Shown here: piece by piece, positions 1 through 9,979 of the stretch
Layout: every line of letters begins with the position of its first letter
Numbering within the stretch: position 1 is the stretch's first letter
Assembly: GCA_025360865.1 (NCBI GenBank)
Contig: JANYBG010000167.1
Coordinates: 1 to 64,000, forward strand
Reading direction: 5' to 3'
Source: Pseudomonadota bacterium
Lineage (GTDB): Bacteria; Pseudomonadota; Gammaproteobacteria; Steroidobacterales; Steroidobacteraceae
DNA: 64,000 nucleotides
Program-made: the position numbers and the translations under genes
The notes under the pieces: generated by a model
What the model saw: the letters and a program-made list of their open reading frames with translations, nothing else
The model's database searches: none
What the model was told of the DNA's origin: nothing

Positions 1-228
1 GCCGCGGCGGGAGCCGCGGGAATGCCGCCCGCGGCCTTGCCGGGCGTCGGCGCGCTGACTGGTGCCGCCACGGGGCTGGTGACCCCTCCATCCAGCCCAG
101 TCCGTCGTCCATGCGGCGCCGGCCCCCAAAGCCGCGCCGACCGCGGTCGCCAGCCCCGTGGCGGCACCAGTCAGCGCGCCGACGCCCGGCAAGGCCGCGG
201 GCGGCATTCCCGCGGCTCCCGCCGCGGC
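1..228. repeat. Perfect 78-bp inverted repeat with 72-nt loop at the window edge
   Basis: Bases 1-78 are the exact reverse complement of bases 151-228, with no mismatch in 78; bases 79-150 form the loop. The right arm is coding: it reads as an Ala/Pro-rich C-terminal tail that ends where mreD begins. The left arm sits at the first base of the window and does not continue that reading frame, since a TGA lies at 80-82. A repeat this long and perfect, starting at the sequence end and duplicating coding DNA backwards, looks like a fold-back artefact of assembly or amplification. A real inverted duplication cannot be excluded. Confidence 0.9.
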
Positions 229-256
229 GCCATCGCCCACCGGACACAAGCCATGA
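83..256 (+). CDS. mreC: C-terminal tail of rod-shape protein MreC (partial)
   Basis: This is an open frame with no start that ends in TGA overlapping the ATG of mreD (ATGA). It encodes about 57 residues rich in Ala and Pro, ending PTGHKP. MreC, the periplasmic scaffold of the elongasome, is normally encoded directly before mreD and often has a low-complexity Ala/Pro-rich tail. The conserved MreC beta domains are not present, so the assignment rests on position and composition. The frame closes at 80-82, near the inner edge of the left arm of the inverted repeat, which fits an artificial junction there and the rest of mreC being lost from this sequence. Confidence 0.45.
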   Translation, partial: PLHPAQSVVHAAPAPKAAPTAVASPVAAPVSAPTPGKAAGGIPAAPAAAPSPTGHKP

Positions 257-726
257 TCGCCGAGTCCCGGGGACGACTCCTAATAAGCGCGCTGGTCGCG
301 CTGGCGCTGACCGCGATCCCCCTGCCGCACTGGCTCGACCTGGCGCGCCCGGCGTTCCTGGTCCTGACGGTGCTGCACTGGTCGATCAACGCGCCACGCA
401 GCGGCGGCGTCGCCTTCGGGTTCTTCGCCGGCCTGATGCTCGATGTCATCCAGGGGCCGGTGCTCGGGGAACACGCGTTGGCGCTGGCCCTGGTCAGCTA
501 CGTCTTCGTGCGCGAGCACCAGCGCATCCGCTCCAAGCCTTCGTTTCAGCAGGCGCTGTTCGTGCTCGTCGCACTGGTCGTGTACGAGGTCGTGCTCTTC
601 ATGATAGACGGCTGGACGGGCCATCCGGTCACAAGCCCGGTGCGCTGGATACATACCCTGACGGGCGCCCTGATCTGGCCGCCCGCCTCGGCGATCCTCG
701 GCTACGGCGCGGGCCGGCGCTCGTGA
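253..726 (+). CDS. mreD: Rod shape-determining protein MreD
   Basis: A protein of 157 residues, very hydrophobic, with about five predicted membrane segments, as expected for MreD. MreD is the inner-membrane partner of MreC and MreB in the machinery that directs lateral wall synthesis. The ORF track begins this frame at 22, but that start lies inside the inverted repeat. The ATG at 253 overlaps the upstream stop as ATGA and gives the usual family length. The motif GGVAFGFFAGLMLDV near residues 54-68 matches the conserved region of the family. It is followed 24 nt later by mrdA, in the standard mreBCD-mrdAB order. Confidence 0.9.
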   Translation: MIAESRGRLLISALVALALTAIPLPHWLDLARPAFLVLTVLHWSINAPRSGGVAFGFFAGLMLDVIQGPVLGEHALALALVSYVFVREHQRIRSKPSFQQALFVLVALVVYEVVLFMIDGWTGHPVTSPVRWIHTLTGALIWPPASAILGYGAGRRS

Positions 727-750
727 GCGCGGACCTGAGCCGCTAACGGG

Positions 751-2640
751 ATGCCGGCGGTGCGCATCAAGGACCACTGGCGCGAGCAGCGCATGTTTGA
801 CCAGCGCGCGCTGGTCACCGCGGTGCTCATGGCGCTGGCGACTGTCGGCCTCATCGTGCGCCTGTACTCGCTGCAGGTGTCCAACCATGACAAGTACGCG
901 GAACTCAGCCAGGGCAATCGCGTGCGAAACGAGCCGATACCCGCGGCGCGCGGGCTGATCGTCGATCGCCACGGCGAGGTGATCGCCGGCAACCAGCCCG
1001 CCTACCAGCTCGAACTGGTTCCCGAGGAGGTCGCGGACGTACCAAGGACCCTGGCGAGCCTGGTCGAGATCGGACTCATCCGCGCCGAGGACGTCGACGA
1101 TATCGAGCGCACCATCGAGTCGAGCCGACGCTTCGATAGCGTGCCAATACGCCTGCGCATGTCCGACGAGGATGTCGCGCGCTTCGCCGTGCGGCGCTTC
1201 GAGTTCCCCGGGCTCGACATCAAGACCCGCCAGACGCGCTTTTACCCCAACGGCGGGCTCGCGGTGCACGCGCTGGGCTACGTCGGCGCGATCAGCGAGC
1301 AGGACCTGAAGCACATCGACCGGGCGACGTACGCGGGAACCTCGCTGATCGGCAAGCTGGGCGTGGAGAGCGCGTACGAGCATGAACTGCACGGCAATAA
1401 TGGCTTCCGTGAGGTCCTGGTGAATGCCCAGGGACGCTCGGTGGAACGCCAGGGCGCCTTCGTCCCGGACCTGCGCGTCAAGCCGCCAAACCCGGGCGAT
1501 GACCTGGTGCTGGCGATCGACCTGAAGATCCAGCGCGTGGCGGAGGCCGCCCTCGCCGGCCACCGCGGCGCCGTGGTGGCGCTTAACCCGAACAACGGCG
1601 ACATCCTCGCGCTGGTGAGCCTGCCGGGATTCGATCCGACGCTGTTCGGCCGTGGCATCACCGCGCACGAGTACGGCGCCCTGCAGGGCGACATCGACAA
1701 GCCGCTGCTCAACCGCGCGCTGCGCGGAACGTACCCGCCAGGCTCGACCATCAAGCCCGCGATGGCGCTCGCCGGCCTCACCTACCACCTCGTGGACCCT
1801 CAGGCCCACAAGTTGTGCGCCGGCTCCTTCCACCTGCCCGGCAGCTCGCACATGTTCCGCGAGTACCACAACGAGAAGCACGGCTACGTTGACCTCGATG
1901 ACGCGATCGCGCGCTCGTGCGACGTGTATTTCTACGGGCTGGCCGATACGCTCGGCATCGACCGCATCGCGACCTTCCTGGCGCCGTTCGGCTTCGGCCG
2001 CCTCACCGGCATCGACATCAGCGGCGAGCGGACGGGCCTGCTGCCCTCGCGCGAGTGGAAGGCGAGGACTTTCACCAAGCCCGGGGAGCAGGTCTGGTTC
2101 CCGGGCGAGACGGTGAACTTCGGCATTGGCCAGGGCTACCTCAACGTGACCCCGCTGCAGCTGGCCCACTACGCCGGAATCATCGCCATGCGCGGCAAGG
2201 TGTGGAAGCCGCGGCTCGTGGCGGCCTACCGGGATTCGCAGGGCAAGCTGCACGAGGTAGCTCCCCAGCAGGATAACGAGGTGGCGGGCGTCTCCGCCGA
2301 GGACTGGGCCCGGGTGGTGCACGGTATGGTGGGGGTCACCCAGCATGGCACCGCCGCTGCCATCGGCGCGCACGCCCCGTATACCTTCGCCGGCAAGACC
2401 GGCACCGCGCAGGTCTTCACCGTGGCGCAGAACGAGCGCTACAACGCCAGCGCGATCAACGAGCGACTGCGCGATCACTCCTGGTTCATCGCCTTCGCAC
2501 CCGCGGACGAGCCGCGCATCGCGATCGCGGTCCTGCAGGAGAACGGCGGCGCCGGCGCGAGCGCCGCGGCGCCGATCGCCCGCAAGGTGCTCGATGCCTA
2601 CCTGCTGGACGATGACGGCAAGGTGAAGCCGCCGCCATGA
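751..2640 (+). CDS. mrdA: Penicillin-binding protein 2, elongasome transpeptidase
   Basis: A protein of 629 residues that cross-links peptidoglycan during cell elongation in partnership with RodA. It has a short cytoplasmic N-terminus, one membrane anchor at about residues 20-40, a PBP dimerisation (pedestal) domain, and a transpeptidase domain from about 260. All three penicillin-binding motifs are present: STIK with nucleophile Ser332, SCD at 389-391 and KTG at 549-551. Length and motif spacing are normal for PBP2. Its stop overlaps the ATG of rodA as ATGA (2637-2640), so the two partners are likely translationally coupled. Confidence 0.97.
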   Translation: MPAVRIKDHWREQRMFDQRALVTAVLMALATVGLIVRLYSLQVSNHDKYAELSQGNRVRNEPIPAARGLIVDRHGEVIAGNQPAYQLELVPEEVADVPRTLASLVEIGLIRAEDVDDIERTIESSRRFDSVPIRLRMSDEDVARFAVRRFEFPGLDIKTRQTRFYPNGGLAVHALGYVGAISEQDLKHIDRATYAGTSLIGKLGVESAYEHELHGNNGFREVLVNAQGRSVERQGAFVPDLRVKPPNPGDDLVLAIDLKIQRVAEAALAGHRGAVVALNPNNGDILALVSLPGFDPTLFGRGITAHEYGALQGDIDKPLLNRALRGTYPPGSTIKPAMALAGLTYHLVDPQAHKLCAGSFHLPGSSHMFREYHNEKHGYVDLDDAIARSCDVYFYGLADTLGIDRIATFLAPFGFGRLTGIDISGERTGLLPSREWKARTFTKPGEQVWFPGETVNFGIGQGYLNVTPLQLAHYAGIIAMRGKVWKPRLVAAYRDSQGKLHEVAPQQDNEVAGVSAEDWARVVHGMVGVTQHGTAAAIGAHAPYTFAGKTGTAQVFTVAQNERYNASAINERLRDHSWFIAFAPADEPRIAIAVLQENGGAGASAAAPIARKVLDAYLLDDDGKVKPPP

Positions 2641-3776
2641 TGTACGAGGAGGTCATCTCCGGCTCGCGCACGCGCCGCACGCTGACCGGGGCGGCGCGCG
2701 TGCTGTTCGCGCTGAAGATCGATGGCCCGCTGGTGATCGGGCTCGCGCTCATCGCCGCGTACGGGCTCATCGTGCTGTACAGCGCCTCCGGCCAGAGCAT
2801 GCCGACGATCTACCGCACCGGCGCGCGCCTCGCCATCGGCACGGTGGCGATGCTGCTGCTCGCCCAGATCAACCCGAATTTCCTGCGCCGCTCGACGCCA
2901 TGGCTGTACGCGGCGGGATGCCTGCTGCTGCTCGTGGTCGCGGCCATCGGCCACATCGGCATGGGGGCGCAACGCTGGCTCGACCTGAAGATCTTCCGCT
3001 TCCAGCCATCGGAGCTGATGAAGCTCGCCGTGCCCATGATGTGCGCCTGGTACCTGCACGAGCGCCCCCTGCCGCCGAGCTGGCCGTCGCTCGCGGCGCT
3101 GGCCGGTATCATCCTGTTACCGGTGGGGCTCACCGCCGTGCAGCCGGACCTGGGCACCGCGGCGCTCATCGCCGCCGGCGGCGCGCTGGTCATCATCCTC
3201 GCGGGGCTGCGGCTGCGCGTGATAGCGGGCACGCTGGTGCTCGGAGCGGTGGGGGCCTGGGCGGGTTGGGGTTTCATGCACGACTACCAGCGCAAGCGCG
3301 TGCTCACCTTCCTCGACCCGCAGACCGACCCCCTCGGCGCCGGCTACCACATCATCCAGTCGCAGATCGCGATCGGCTCGGGCGGGGTGTTCGGCAAGGG
3401 CTGGATGAACGGCAGCCAGGCGCAGCTGGAGTTCCTCCCCGAGCGCTCCACCGATTTCATTTTCGCGGTCATCGGCGAGGAATTCGGCCTGCTAGGGCTG
3501 CTGGTGCTGCTGCTGCTCTACGTGTTCGTGGTCAGCCGCGCCATATTCCTCGCGACCCAGACGCAAGAGACCTTCGCGCGCCTTCTCGCTGGCAGCATCG
3601 CGCTTACCTTCTTCGTCTACGTGTTCATCAACGCCGGCATGGTCACCGGACTGTTGCCGGTGGTGGGAGTGCCGCTGCCGCTGGTCAGCTACGGCGGCAG
3701 TTCCGTCGTGACGCTGCTGGCCGGCTTCGGTATTCTCATGGCGCTGTATTCGCGGCGCAAACTGATTGGATCCTAG
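2637..3776 (+). CDS. mrdB: RodA, SEDS peptidoglycan glycosyltransferase
   Basis: A protein of 379 residues with about ten hydrophobic segments, typical of SEDS proteins. RodA polymerises lipid II into glycan strands and works as a complex with PBP2. The family signature near the C-terminus, VPLPLVSYGGSS, is intact, as is the Asp/Glu-containing loop region around LEFLPERSTDFIFAVIGEE. The start overlaps the mrdA stop by 4 nt. The stop is immediately followed, with no spacer, by the TTG start proposed for mltB. Co-transcription with the rest of the shape operon is very likely. Confidence 0.97.
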   Translation: MMYEEVISGSRTRRTLTGAARVLFALKIDGPLVIGLALIAAYGLIVLYSASGQSMPTIYRTGARLAIGTVAMLLLAQINPNFLRRSTPWLYAAGCLLLLVVAAIGHIGMGAQRWLDLKIFRFQPSELMKLAVPMMCAWYLHERPLPPSWPSLAALAGIILLPVGLTAVQPDLGTAALIAAGGALVIILAGLRLRVIAGTLVLGAVGAWAGWGFMHDYQRKRVLTFLDPQTDPLGAGYHIIQSQIAIGSGGVFGKGWMNGSQAQLEFLPERSTDFIFAVIGEEFGLLGLLVLLLLYVFVVSRAIFLATQTQETFARLLAGSIALTFFVYVFINAGMVTGLLPVVGVPLPLVSYGGSSVVTLLAGFGILMALYSRRKLIGS

Positions 3777-4823
3777 TTGAAGCTTCCCCGCCTACCGCTG
3801 CTCGCTACCCTGTTGAGCGCCGCCGCGCTCGCCCAGACCGCTGAATCCTTCGACGTGAAGCGCCCGGAGATCGCCGCCTTCGTCGCGGACGTGTCCAGCC
3901 GCGATGGCATGAACCGCAAGGAGGTGCGCGCGCTCCTGAAGGCCGCGCAGTCGCAGCCGAAGATCCTGGCCGCGATGGAACGGCCCGCGGAGAAAGTCTC
4001 GCCCTGGTGGCAGTACCGCGAGAACTTCATCACGCCTGAGCGCATCGCTGACGGGGCGCAGTTCTGGGCCGAGCACAAGGACTCGCTCGAGCGCATCGCG
4101 GCCCAGTACCAAATGTCGCCCGAATACATCGTGGCCATCCTGGGCGTGGAAACCAAGTACGGGCGCATCACCGGGCGCTACCGCGTGCTGGATGCGCTGG
4201 CGACGCTCGCCTTCGACTATCCGCCGCGACATGTCTACTTCACCAAGGAACTCGAACAGTTCCTCGTCCTCGCCAAGGAGAACAAGCTCGACCCGCTGGC
4301 CCTCACCGGCTCCTACGCCGGCGCCATGGGCGCGCCGCAGTTCATGCCCTCCAGCTATCGGCGCTACGCGGTCGATGCCAATGGCGACGGGCAGCGTGAC
4401 CTGTGGGGCGACTGGGACGATGTCATCGCGAGCGTGGCCAACTATTTTCACCAGGCGGGCTGGCGGCCGGGCGCGCCGGTACTCGCCGAGGCCACCGTCG
4501 CACCGGGCGCGCAGATAGAGATCGATCCGCGCAACCTCGAACTAAGGGAGACGGTCGCTGAACTCGCCGCGCGCGGCATCAAGACCGAGCTGGACGTGCC
4601 AGCGGATACGCGCGCGCTGCTGATCTCAGCCGAGCAGGAGAGCGGCCCGGCCTACCGCGTGGGCTTCCACAATTTCTACGTGATCACCCGCTACAACACG
4701 AGCCCGCGCTACGCGATGGCGGTGTATGAGCTCGCCCAGGCCGTGGCGCAGCGCACGCATTTCCCGGCCCCCACGCCCGCGGCCGCCCCCACGCCCGTGG
4801 CCGCTCCCACACCCGCGCCGTGA
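3777..4823 (+). CDS. mltB: Lytic murein transglycosylase B (MltB/SltB family)
   Basis: A protein of 348 residues that cleaves the glycan backbone to form 1,6-anhydromuropeptides. An N-terminal hydrophobic stretch acts as signal peptide (about residues 1-20); no lipobox cysteine is visible, so it is probably soluble and periplasmic. The catalytic Glu is about residue 125, in GVETKYG. The family motifs GSYAGAMGAPQFMPSSY and DLWGDWDDVIASVANYF follow. The start is TTG, directly after the rodA stop; no ATG or GTG near it would preserve the signal peptide. The C-terminus is a short Ala-Pro-Thr repeat, probably an extended linker or wall-spanning tail. Confidence 0.93.
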   Translation: MKLPRLPLLATLLSAAALAQTAESFDVKRPEIAAFVADVSSRDGMNRKEVRALLKAAQSQPKILAAMERPAEKVSPWWQYRENFITPERIADGAQFWAEHKDSLERIAAQYQMSPEYIVAILGVETKYGRITGRYRVLDALATLAFDYPPRHVYFTKELEQFLVLAKENKLDPLALTGSYAGAMGAPQFMPSSYRRYAVDANGDGQRDLWGDWDDVIASVANYFHQAGWRPGAPVLAEATVAPGAQIEIDPRNLELRETVAELAARGIKTELDVPADTRALLISAEQESGPAYRVGFHNFYVITRYNTSPRYAMAVYELAQAVAQRTHFPAPTPAAAPTPVAAPTPAP

Positions 4824-5641
4824 GACGCACCGCGGTCGCGTGCTGCGCGCTCACTCTGGCTGGCTGCTCACTCGGGGGCCACCGCGCCTCGGAACCGGCG
4901 CCTGTGAGCGCTGCGCCACCGGCGGCGGCCAGCGCGCCGACCCGCAACCCACCGCTGAACGTCGACGCCGTCCCGGATGCCGTTCCGAAGGCCGAACCCC
5001 GCAGCGCCCGCGGTAACCCGCCCTTCTACGAGGTCTACGGCCAGCGCTACCTGGTGCTGCCGGCCGCCACCGGCTATCTGGAGCGCGGCGTCGCTTCCTG
5101 GTACGGCCCCACCTTCCACGGCGGAAATACCTCAAGCGGTGAACAGTACGACATGTACGGCATGACCGCCGCGCACAAGACACTGCCACTGCCGACCTAT
5201 GCGCGCGTGACGAACCTGAAGAACGGCAGGAGCATCGTCGTGCGCATCAACGACCGCGGCCCCTTCGTGGCCAATCGCCTGATAGACCTGTCCTACACCG
5301 CGGCGGCGAAGCTCGACATGCTGCGCGAAGGCACGACGCTCGTGGAAGTGCGCGCGCTCACTCCGGGCGCGCCCGACGACCTGTCCCGCAGCGCGGCCTC
5401 CCCGCCGCCCGCGCTGTATCTGCAGGCGGGCGCGTTCGCCGATGCCCAGAACGCGCAGCGCGCGCTCGACAAGCTGCGCGGCGCCGGGCTTGCGAACGCC
5501 TTCCTGGCCCCACCCGTCCAGGGACATTCGCGCCTCTACCGGCTGCGCCTGGGCCCCGTGGCGAGCGTAGCGGACTTCGACCAGCTCGCGGCGCGGCTCG
5601 CGGCGCTGGGCGTGCCCGACGCACGGCTGGCCACCGAGTGA
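4820..5641 (+). CDS. rlpA: Septal ring lytic transglycosylase RlpA (lipoprotein)
   Basis: A protein of 273 residues. The N-terminus is a lipoprotein signal with lipobox LAGC (Cys16), followed by an Ala/Pro-rich linker, a double-psi beta-barrel domain (about 85-175, with GVASWYGPTFHGGNTSSGE and VRINDRGPF) and a C-terminal SPOR domain (about 195-270). SPOR domains bind denuded glycan at the septum; the barrel cleaves such strands in Pseudomonas RlpA. The GTG start at 4820 overlaps the mltB stop (GTGA) and places the lipobox correctly. The mltB-rlpA-dacA order downstream of rodA is conserved in many gammaproteobacteria. Confidence 0.95.
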   Translation: MRRTAVACCALTLAGCSLGGHRASEPAPVSAAPPAAASAPTRNPPLNVDAVPDAVPKAEPRSARGNPPFYEVYGQRYLVLPAATGYLERGVASWYGPTFHGGNTSSGEQYDMYGMTAAHKTLPLPTYARVTNLKNGRSIVVRINDRGPFVANRLIDLSYTAAAKLDMLREGTTLVEVRALTPGAPDDLSRSAASPPPALYLQAGAFADAQNAQRALDKLRGAGLANAFLAPPVQGHSRLYRLRLGPVASVADFDQLAARLAALGVPDARLATE

Positions 5642-5723
5642 CCCGCCGTCCTTGATCACCTTGGCGCGGCGCGCTTGAGTTAGAGTCGCTTTTTAGCCAT
5701 GCAATCCTAAGGAATCCCCAGCC

Positions 5724-6986
5724 GTGCCTCGTTCATTGATCTGCATCCTCCTCGCCGCGGCCATCGCGGCCGCCCCGATTCCCGCGCAGGCGGCGACCCA
5801 CTCACACAAGTCGGTGGCCAAGAAGCACGCCGCCGCGAAGGCCGCCAGGGCGGCCGCGGCCCCCGCCGCCACGCCACCCCTCCCACTGGCCCGCGCGGCC
5901 GACGGCTCGCTGATCCCGCAGCTGCCCACGATCGATGCGCGCGCCTACCTGCTGATGGACTATGCCAGCGGCCGCATCCTGGCTGAGTCGCGCGCGGATG
6001 AGCGCGCGGAGCCGGCGAGCCTCACTAAACTCATGACCGCCTACGTGGTCTTCACCGCGCTCGAGGAGAACCGGCTGAAGCTCTCCGACATGGTCACGAT
6101 CAGCGAGCATGCCTGGCGCGCGGAAGGGTCGCGCACCTTCGTGCAGGTAGGCACGCAGATCCCGGTGGACATCCTCATCAAGGGAATGATCGTGCAGTCG
6201 GGGAACGATGCGACCATCGCGCTCGCCGAGCGCGTGGGCGGCACGGAGGCGGTGTTCGCCCAGATGATGAACGAGTACGCGCGGCGCCTCGGCATGAAAG
6301 CCAGCAACTTCGAGAACGCCGACGGCCTGCCCTCACCCAACCACTACACCACCGCGCACGACGTCGCCATCCTCGCCGCGGCGCTCATCCGCGGGTTCCC
6401 GCGGTACTACTCGCTGTTCAGCCTGCGCGAGTTCATCTGGAACAACATCCACCAGGAGAACCGCAATGGCCTGCTGGGCAGGGACCCTTCCGTCGATGGA
6501 CTCAAGACCGGGCACACCGATAGCGCCGGGTTCTGTCTTGCGACCTCGGCGAACCGCAACGGCATGCGCCTTATCTCCGTGGTCATGGGTTCCCCGAGCG
6601 TCAAGGCGCGCGAGGACGCGAGCGCGGCGCTCCTGAATTACGGCTACACCTTCTTCGAGACCATCAAGATAAAGGCCGCGAAGGATGTCGTCCTCAAGCC
6701 GCGTGTCTACAAGTCGGCCAGCGAGTTCGCCGCGGTGGGCGTGCCGAATGATGTCTTCGCGACCATCGCGCGCGGCCAGGGAGCGACGCTCAAGACCGCC
6801 GCCAACCTCACCACCGAGCCGCTGATCGCCCCGTTGCCCGCCAACGAGGCGGTTGGGGAGTTCACGGTCACGGATGCCTCCGGCACGGTCATCGCCCGCG
6901 CACCGCTGGTGCCCTTCGAGGACGTGACGCTGGGCGGCTGGTGGACGCGACTGTTCGATACCATCCGGCTGTGGTTCCACCACTAG
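5724..6986 (+). CDS. dacA: D-alanyl-D-alanine carboxypeptidase (PBP5/6 family)
   Basis: A protein of 420 residues. It has a signal peptide, then an unusually Lys/Ala-rich linker (about residues 26-55), then a class A DD-carboxypeptidase domain with SLTK (Ser99), SGN (159-161) and KTG (261-263). A PBP5-like C-terminal beta domain ends in an amphipathic membrane-anchoring helix (WWTRLFDTIRLWFHH). It trims the terminal D-Ala from pentapeptides and so controls cross-linking. The start is GTG, with AAGGA about ten bases upstream. The 82-nt gap after rlpA is larger than others in the operon, so a secondary promoter is possible. Confidence 0.95.
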   Translation: MPRSLICILLAAAIAAAPIPAQAATHSHKSVAKKHAAAKAARAAAAPAATPPLPLARAADGSLIPQLPTIDARAYLLMDYASGRILAESRADERAEPASLTKLMTAYVVFTALEENRLKLSDMVTISEHAWRAEGSRTFVQVGTQIPVDILIKGMIVQSGNDATIALAERVGGTEAVFAQMMNEYARRLGMKASNFENADGLPSPNHYTTAHDVAILAAALIRGFPRYYSLFSLREFIWNNIHQENRNGLLGRDPSVDGLKTGHTDSAGFCLATSANRNGMRLISVVMGSPSVKAREDASAALLNYGYTFFETIKIKAAKDVVLKPRVYKSASEFAAVGVPNDVFATIARGQGATLKTAANLTTEPLIAPLPANEAVGEFTVTDASGTVIARAPLVPFEDVTLGGWWTRLFDTIRLWFHH

Positions 6987-7011
6987 AACCAGCGCCGGAA
7001 GGCTGATACCC

Positions 7012-7884
7012 ATGCCAGCGCCACTTCCCCTGTGCTACCTCAATGGCGACTTCCTGCCGTTGGCGGAGGCGCGCATATCACCGCTTGACCGCGGCTTCCT
7101 CTACGCCGACGGCGTGTACGAGGTGGTGCCGGTCTACGGCGGGCGGCCGTTCCGGTTCGCGGCCCACCTGGCAAGGCTGGTGCGCAGCCTCGAGGGGATC
7201 CGCATGGAGGATCCGCACACGGCCGCTGAGTGGCGCGCGATCGTGGGCACCCTGGTGGAACGCAACGGCGGCGCCGACCAGTACGTCTACTGGCAGGTCA
7301 CGCGCGGCGCTGAGCTCGGCCGCAGCCACGCCCCGCTGCCGCGCGTGCCACGCACGGTCTTCTGCTTCTGCGCGCCCCTGCCGGTGCGCTCGTCCGCGGC
7401 GAACGAGAAGGGCGTCGCCTGCGTAACCGCGCAGGATACCCGCTGGGCGCGCTGCGACATCAAGTCGACCTCGCTGCTGGCCAACGTGCTGCTGCGCCAG
7501 CTGGCGGTCGATGCGGACGCCGCGGAGACGATCCTGCTGCGCGAGGGGGAGCTGATGGAGGCCTCCGCCTCAGCGGTGCACATCGTTCTCGGCGGGGAGG
7601 TATTCACGCCGCCCAACTCGCGCCGGATCCTACCCGGCACCACGCGCGGGGTGGTTGAGGAAATGGCCGCGCGCTGCGGGATCAGTCACCGCGTCGGCTC
7701 GATCAGCGAGGCGCAGCTGCGCGGCGCCCAGGAAGTGTGGATATCGGCCGCGACACGCGAACTGGAGGCGGTCACCTCGCTCGACGGGCACCCCGTCGGC
7801 GACGGGCGCCCGGGCGCGCTGTGGCGGCGCGTGTACGGGGAACTGCAACGCCACAAGCGGGAACTCGCCGGCACGCCGTGGTGA
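7012..7884 (+). CDS. dat: D-amino-acid aminotransferase (class IV PLP enzyme)
   Basis: A protein of 290 residues of the fold-type IV aminotransferase family. The N-terminal motif SPLDRGFLYADGVYEVVPVY and the PLP lysine (Lys151, in CDIKSTSLLANVLL) fit D-alanine aminotransferase better than branched-chain aminotransferase, which is longer. It would interconvert D-Ala and D-Glu with their 2-oxo acids. Its place between dacA and ybeD suggests a role in recycling D-Ala released by the carboxypeptidase or in supplying D-Glu for the wall. That link is inferred. Aminodeoxychorismate lyase is a less likely alternative given the close match to D-amino-acid aminotransferase motifs. Confidence 0.85.
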   Translation: MPAPLPLCYLNGDFLPLAEARISPLDRGFLYADGVYEVVPVYGGRPFRFAAHLARLVRSLEGIRMEDPHTAAEWRAIVGTLVERNGGADQYVYWQVTRGAELGRSHAPLPRVPRTVFCFCAPLPVRSSAANEKGVACVTAQDTRWARCDIKSTSLLANVLLRQLAVDADAAETILLREGELMEASASAVHIVLGGEVFTPPNSRRILPGTTRGVVEEMAARCGISHRVGSISEAQLRGAQEVWISAATRELEAVTSLDGHPVGDGRPGALWRRVYGELQRHKRELAGTPW

Positions 7885-8141
7885 GTACCCCCTCGCCACT
7901 GCAGTTCCCGACCGACTATCCGGTGAAGATCGTGGGCCGGCCCGACGAGGGTTTCCGGGCCCGCGTGCACGCCATCGTGCTGCGACACGCGCGCGCCCCG
8001 GACGCCGAGCGCGCTGAGCGACCCAGCGCGAACGGCAAGTACCTCTCGATCTCCTACCTCCTGCGGGCCGAGAGCCGGGCGCAGATCGAGGCCCTGATCG
8101 CGGAGCTCAGGAGCTGTGATGGCGTCATGATGCTCCTCTAG
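7881..8141 (+). CDS. ybeD: YbeD/DUF493 family protein
   Basis: A protein of 86 residues of the small ACT-like DUF493 family. The GTG start at 7881 overlaps the previous stop (GTGA) and gives the family N-terminus, SPLQFPTDYPVKIVG; the ORF track starts too early. The C-terminal ISYLLRAESRAQIEALIAEL is typical. In Escherichia coli ybeD lies between dacA and lipB. Here the synteny breaks straight after ybeD, and lipB and lipA lie about 9 kb away on the other strand. Its molecular function is not known. Confidence 0.9.
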   Translation: MSTPSPLQFPTDYPVKIVGRPDEGFRARVHAIVLRHARAPDAERAERPSANGKYLSISYLLRAESRAQIEALIAELRSCDGVMMLL

Positions 8142-8162
8142 GATTCTGGTCGTGTAACCGGT

Positions 8163-8190
8163 TTGTCACCCGGTCCCGACCGCATACGAA
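8163..8190 (+). promoter_or_regulatory. Candidate sigma-70 promoter for the sulfate transport operon
   Basis: TTGTCA at 8163-8168 (five of six matches to the -35 consensus) and TACGAA at 8185-8190 are separated by 16 nt, in the 86-nt gap before cysA. The -35 box overlaps a small inverted repeat, ACCGG-N8-CCGGT, that could be an operator. The -10 match is weak. Confidence 0.3.
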
Positions 8191-8227
8191 CTGACGCGCT
8201 GAGCGCCGTCCCGGTAGCATCGGCGCG

Positions 8228-9975
<1,748 letters not shown>

Positions 9976-9979
<4 letters not shown>

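Noticed and set aside
280-2478. 732-residue minus-strand ORF across mreD and mrdA
   Set aside because: It is a shadow frame of mrdA, whose protein has all PBP2 motifs. High GC keeps antisense frames open here.
4740-4823. Short tandem repeat encoding Ala-Pro-Thr at the mltB end, considered as a regulatory repeat
   Set aside because: It is explained as a coding low-complexity tail.
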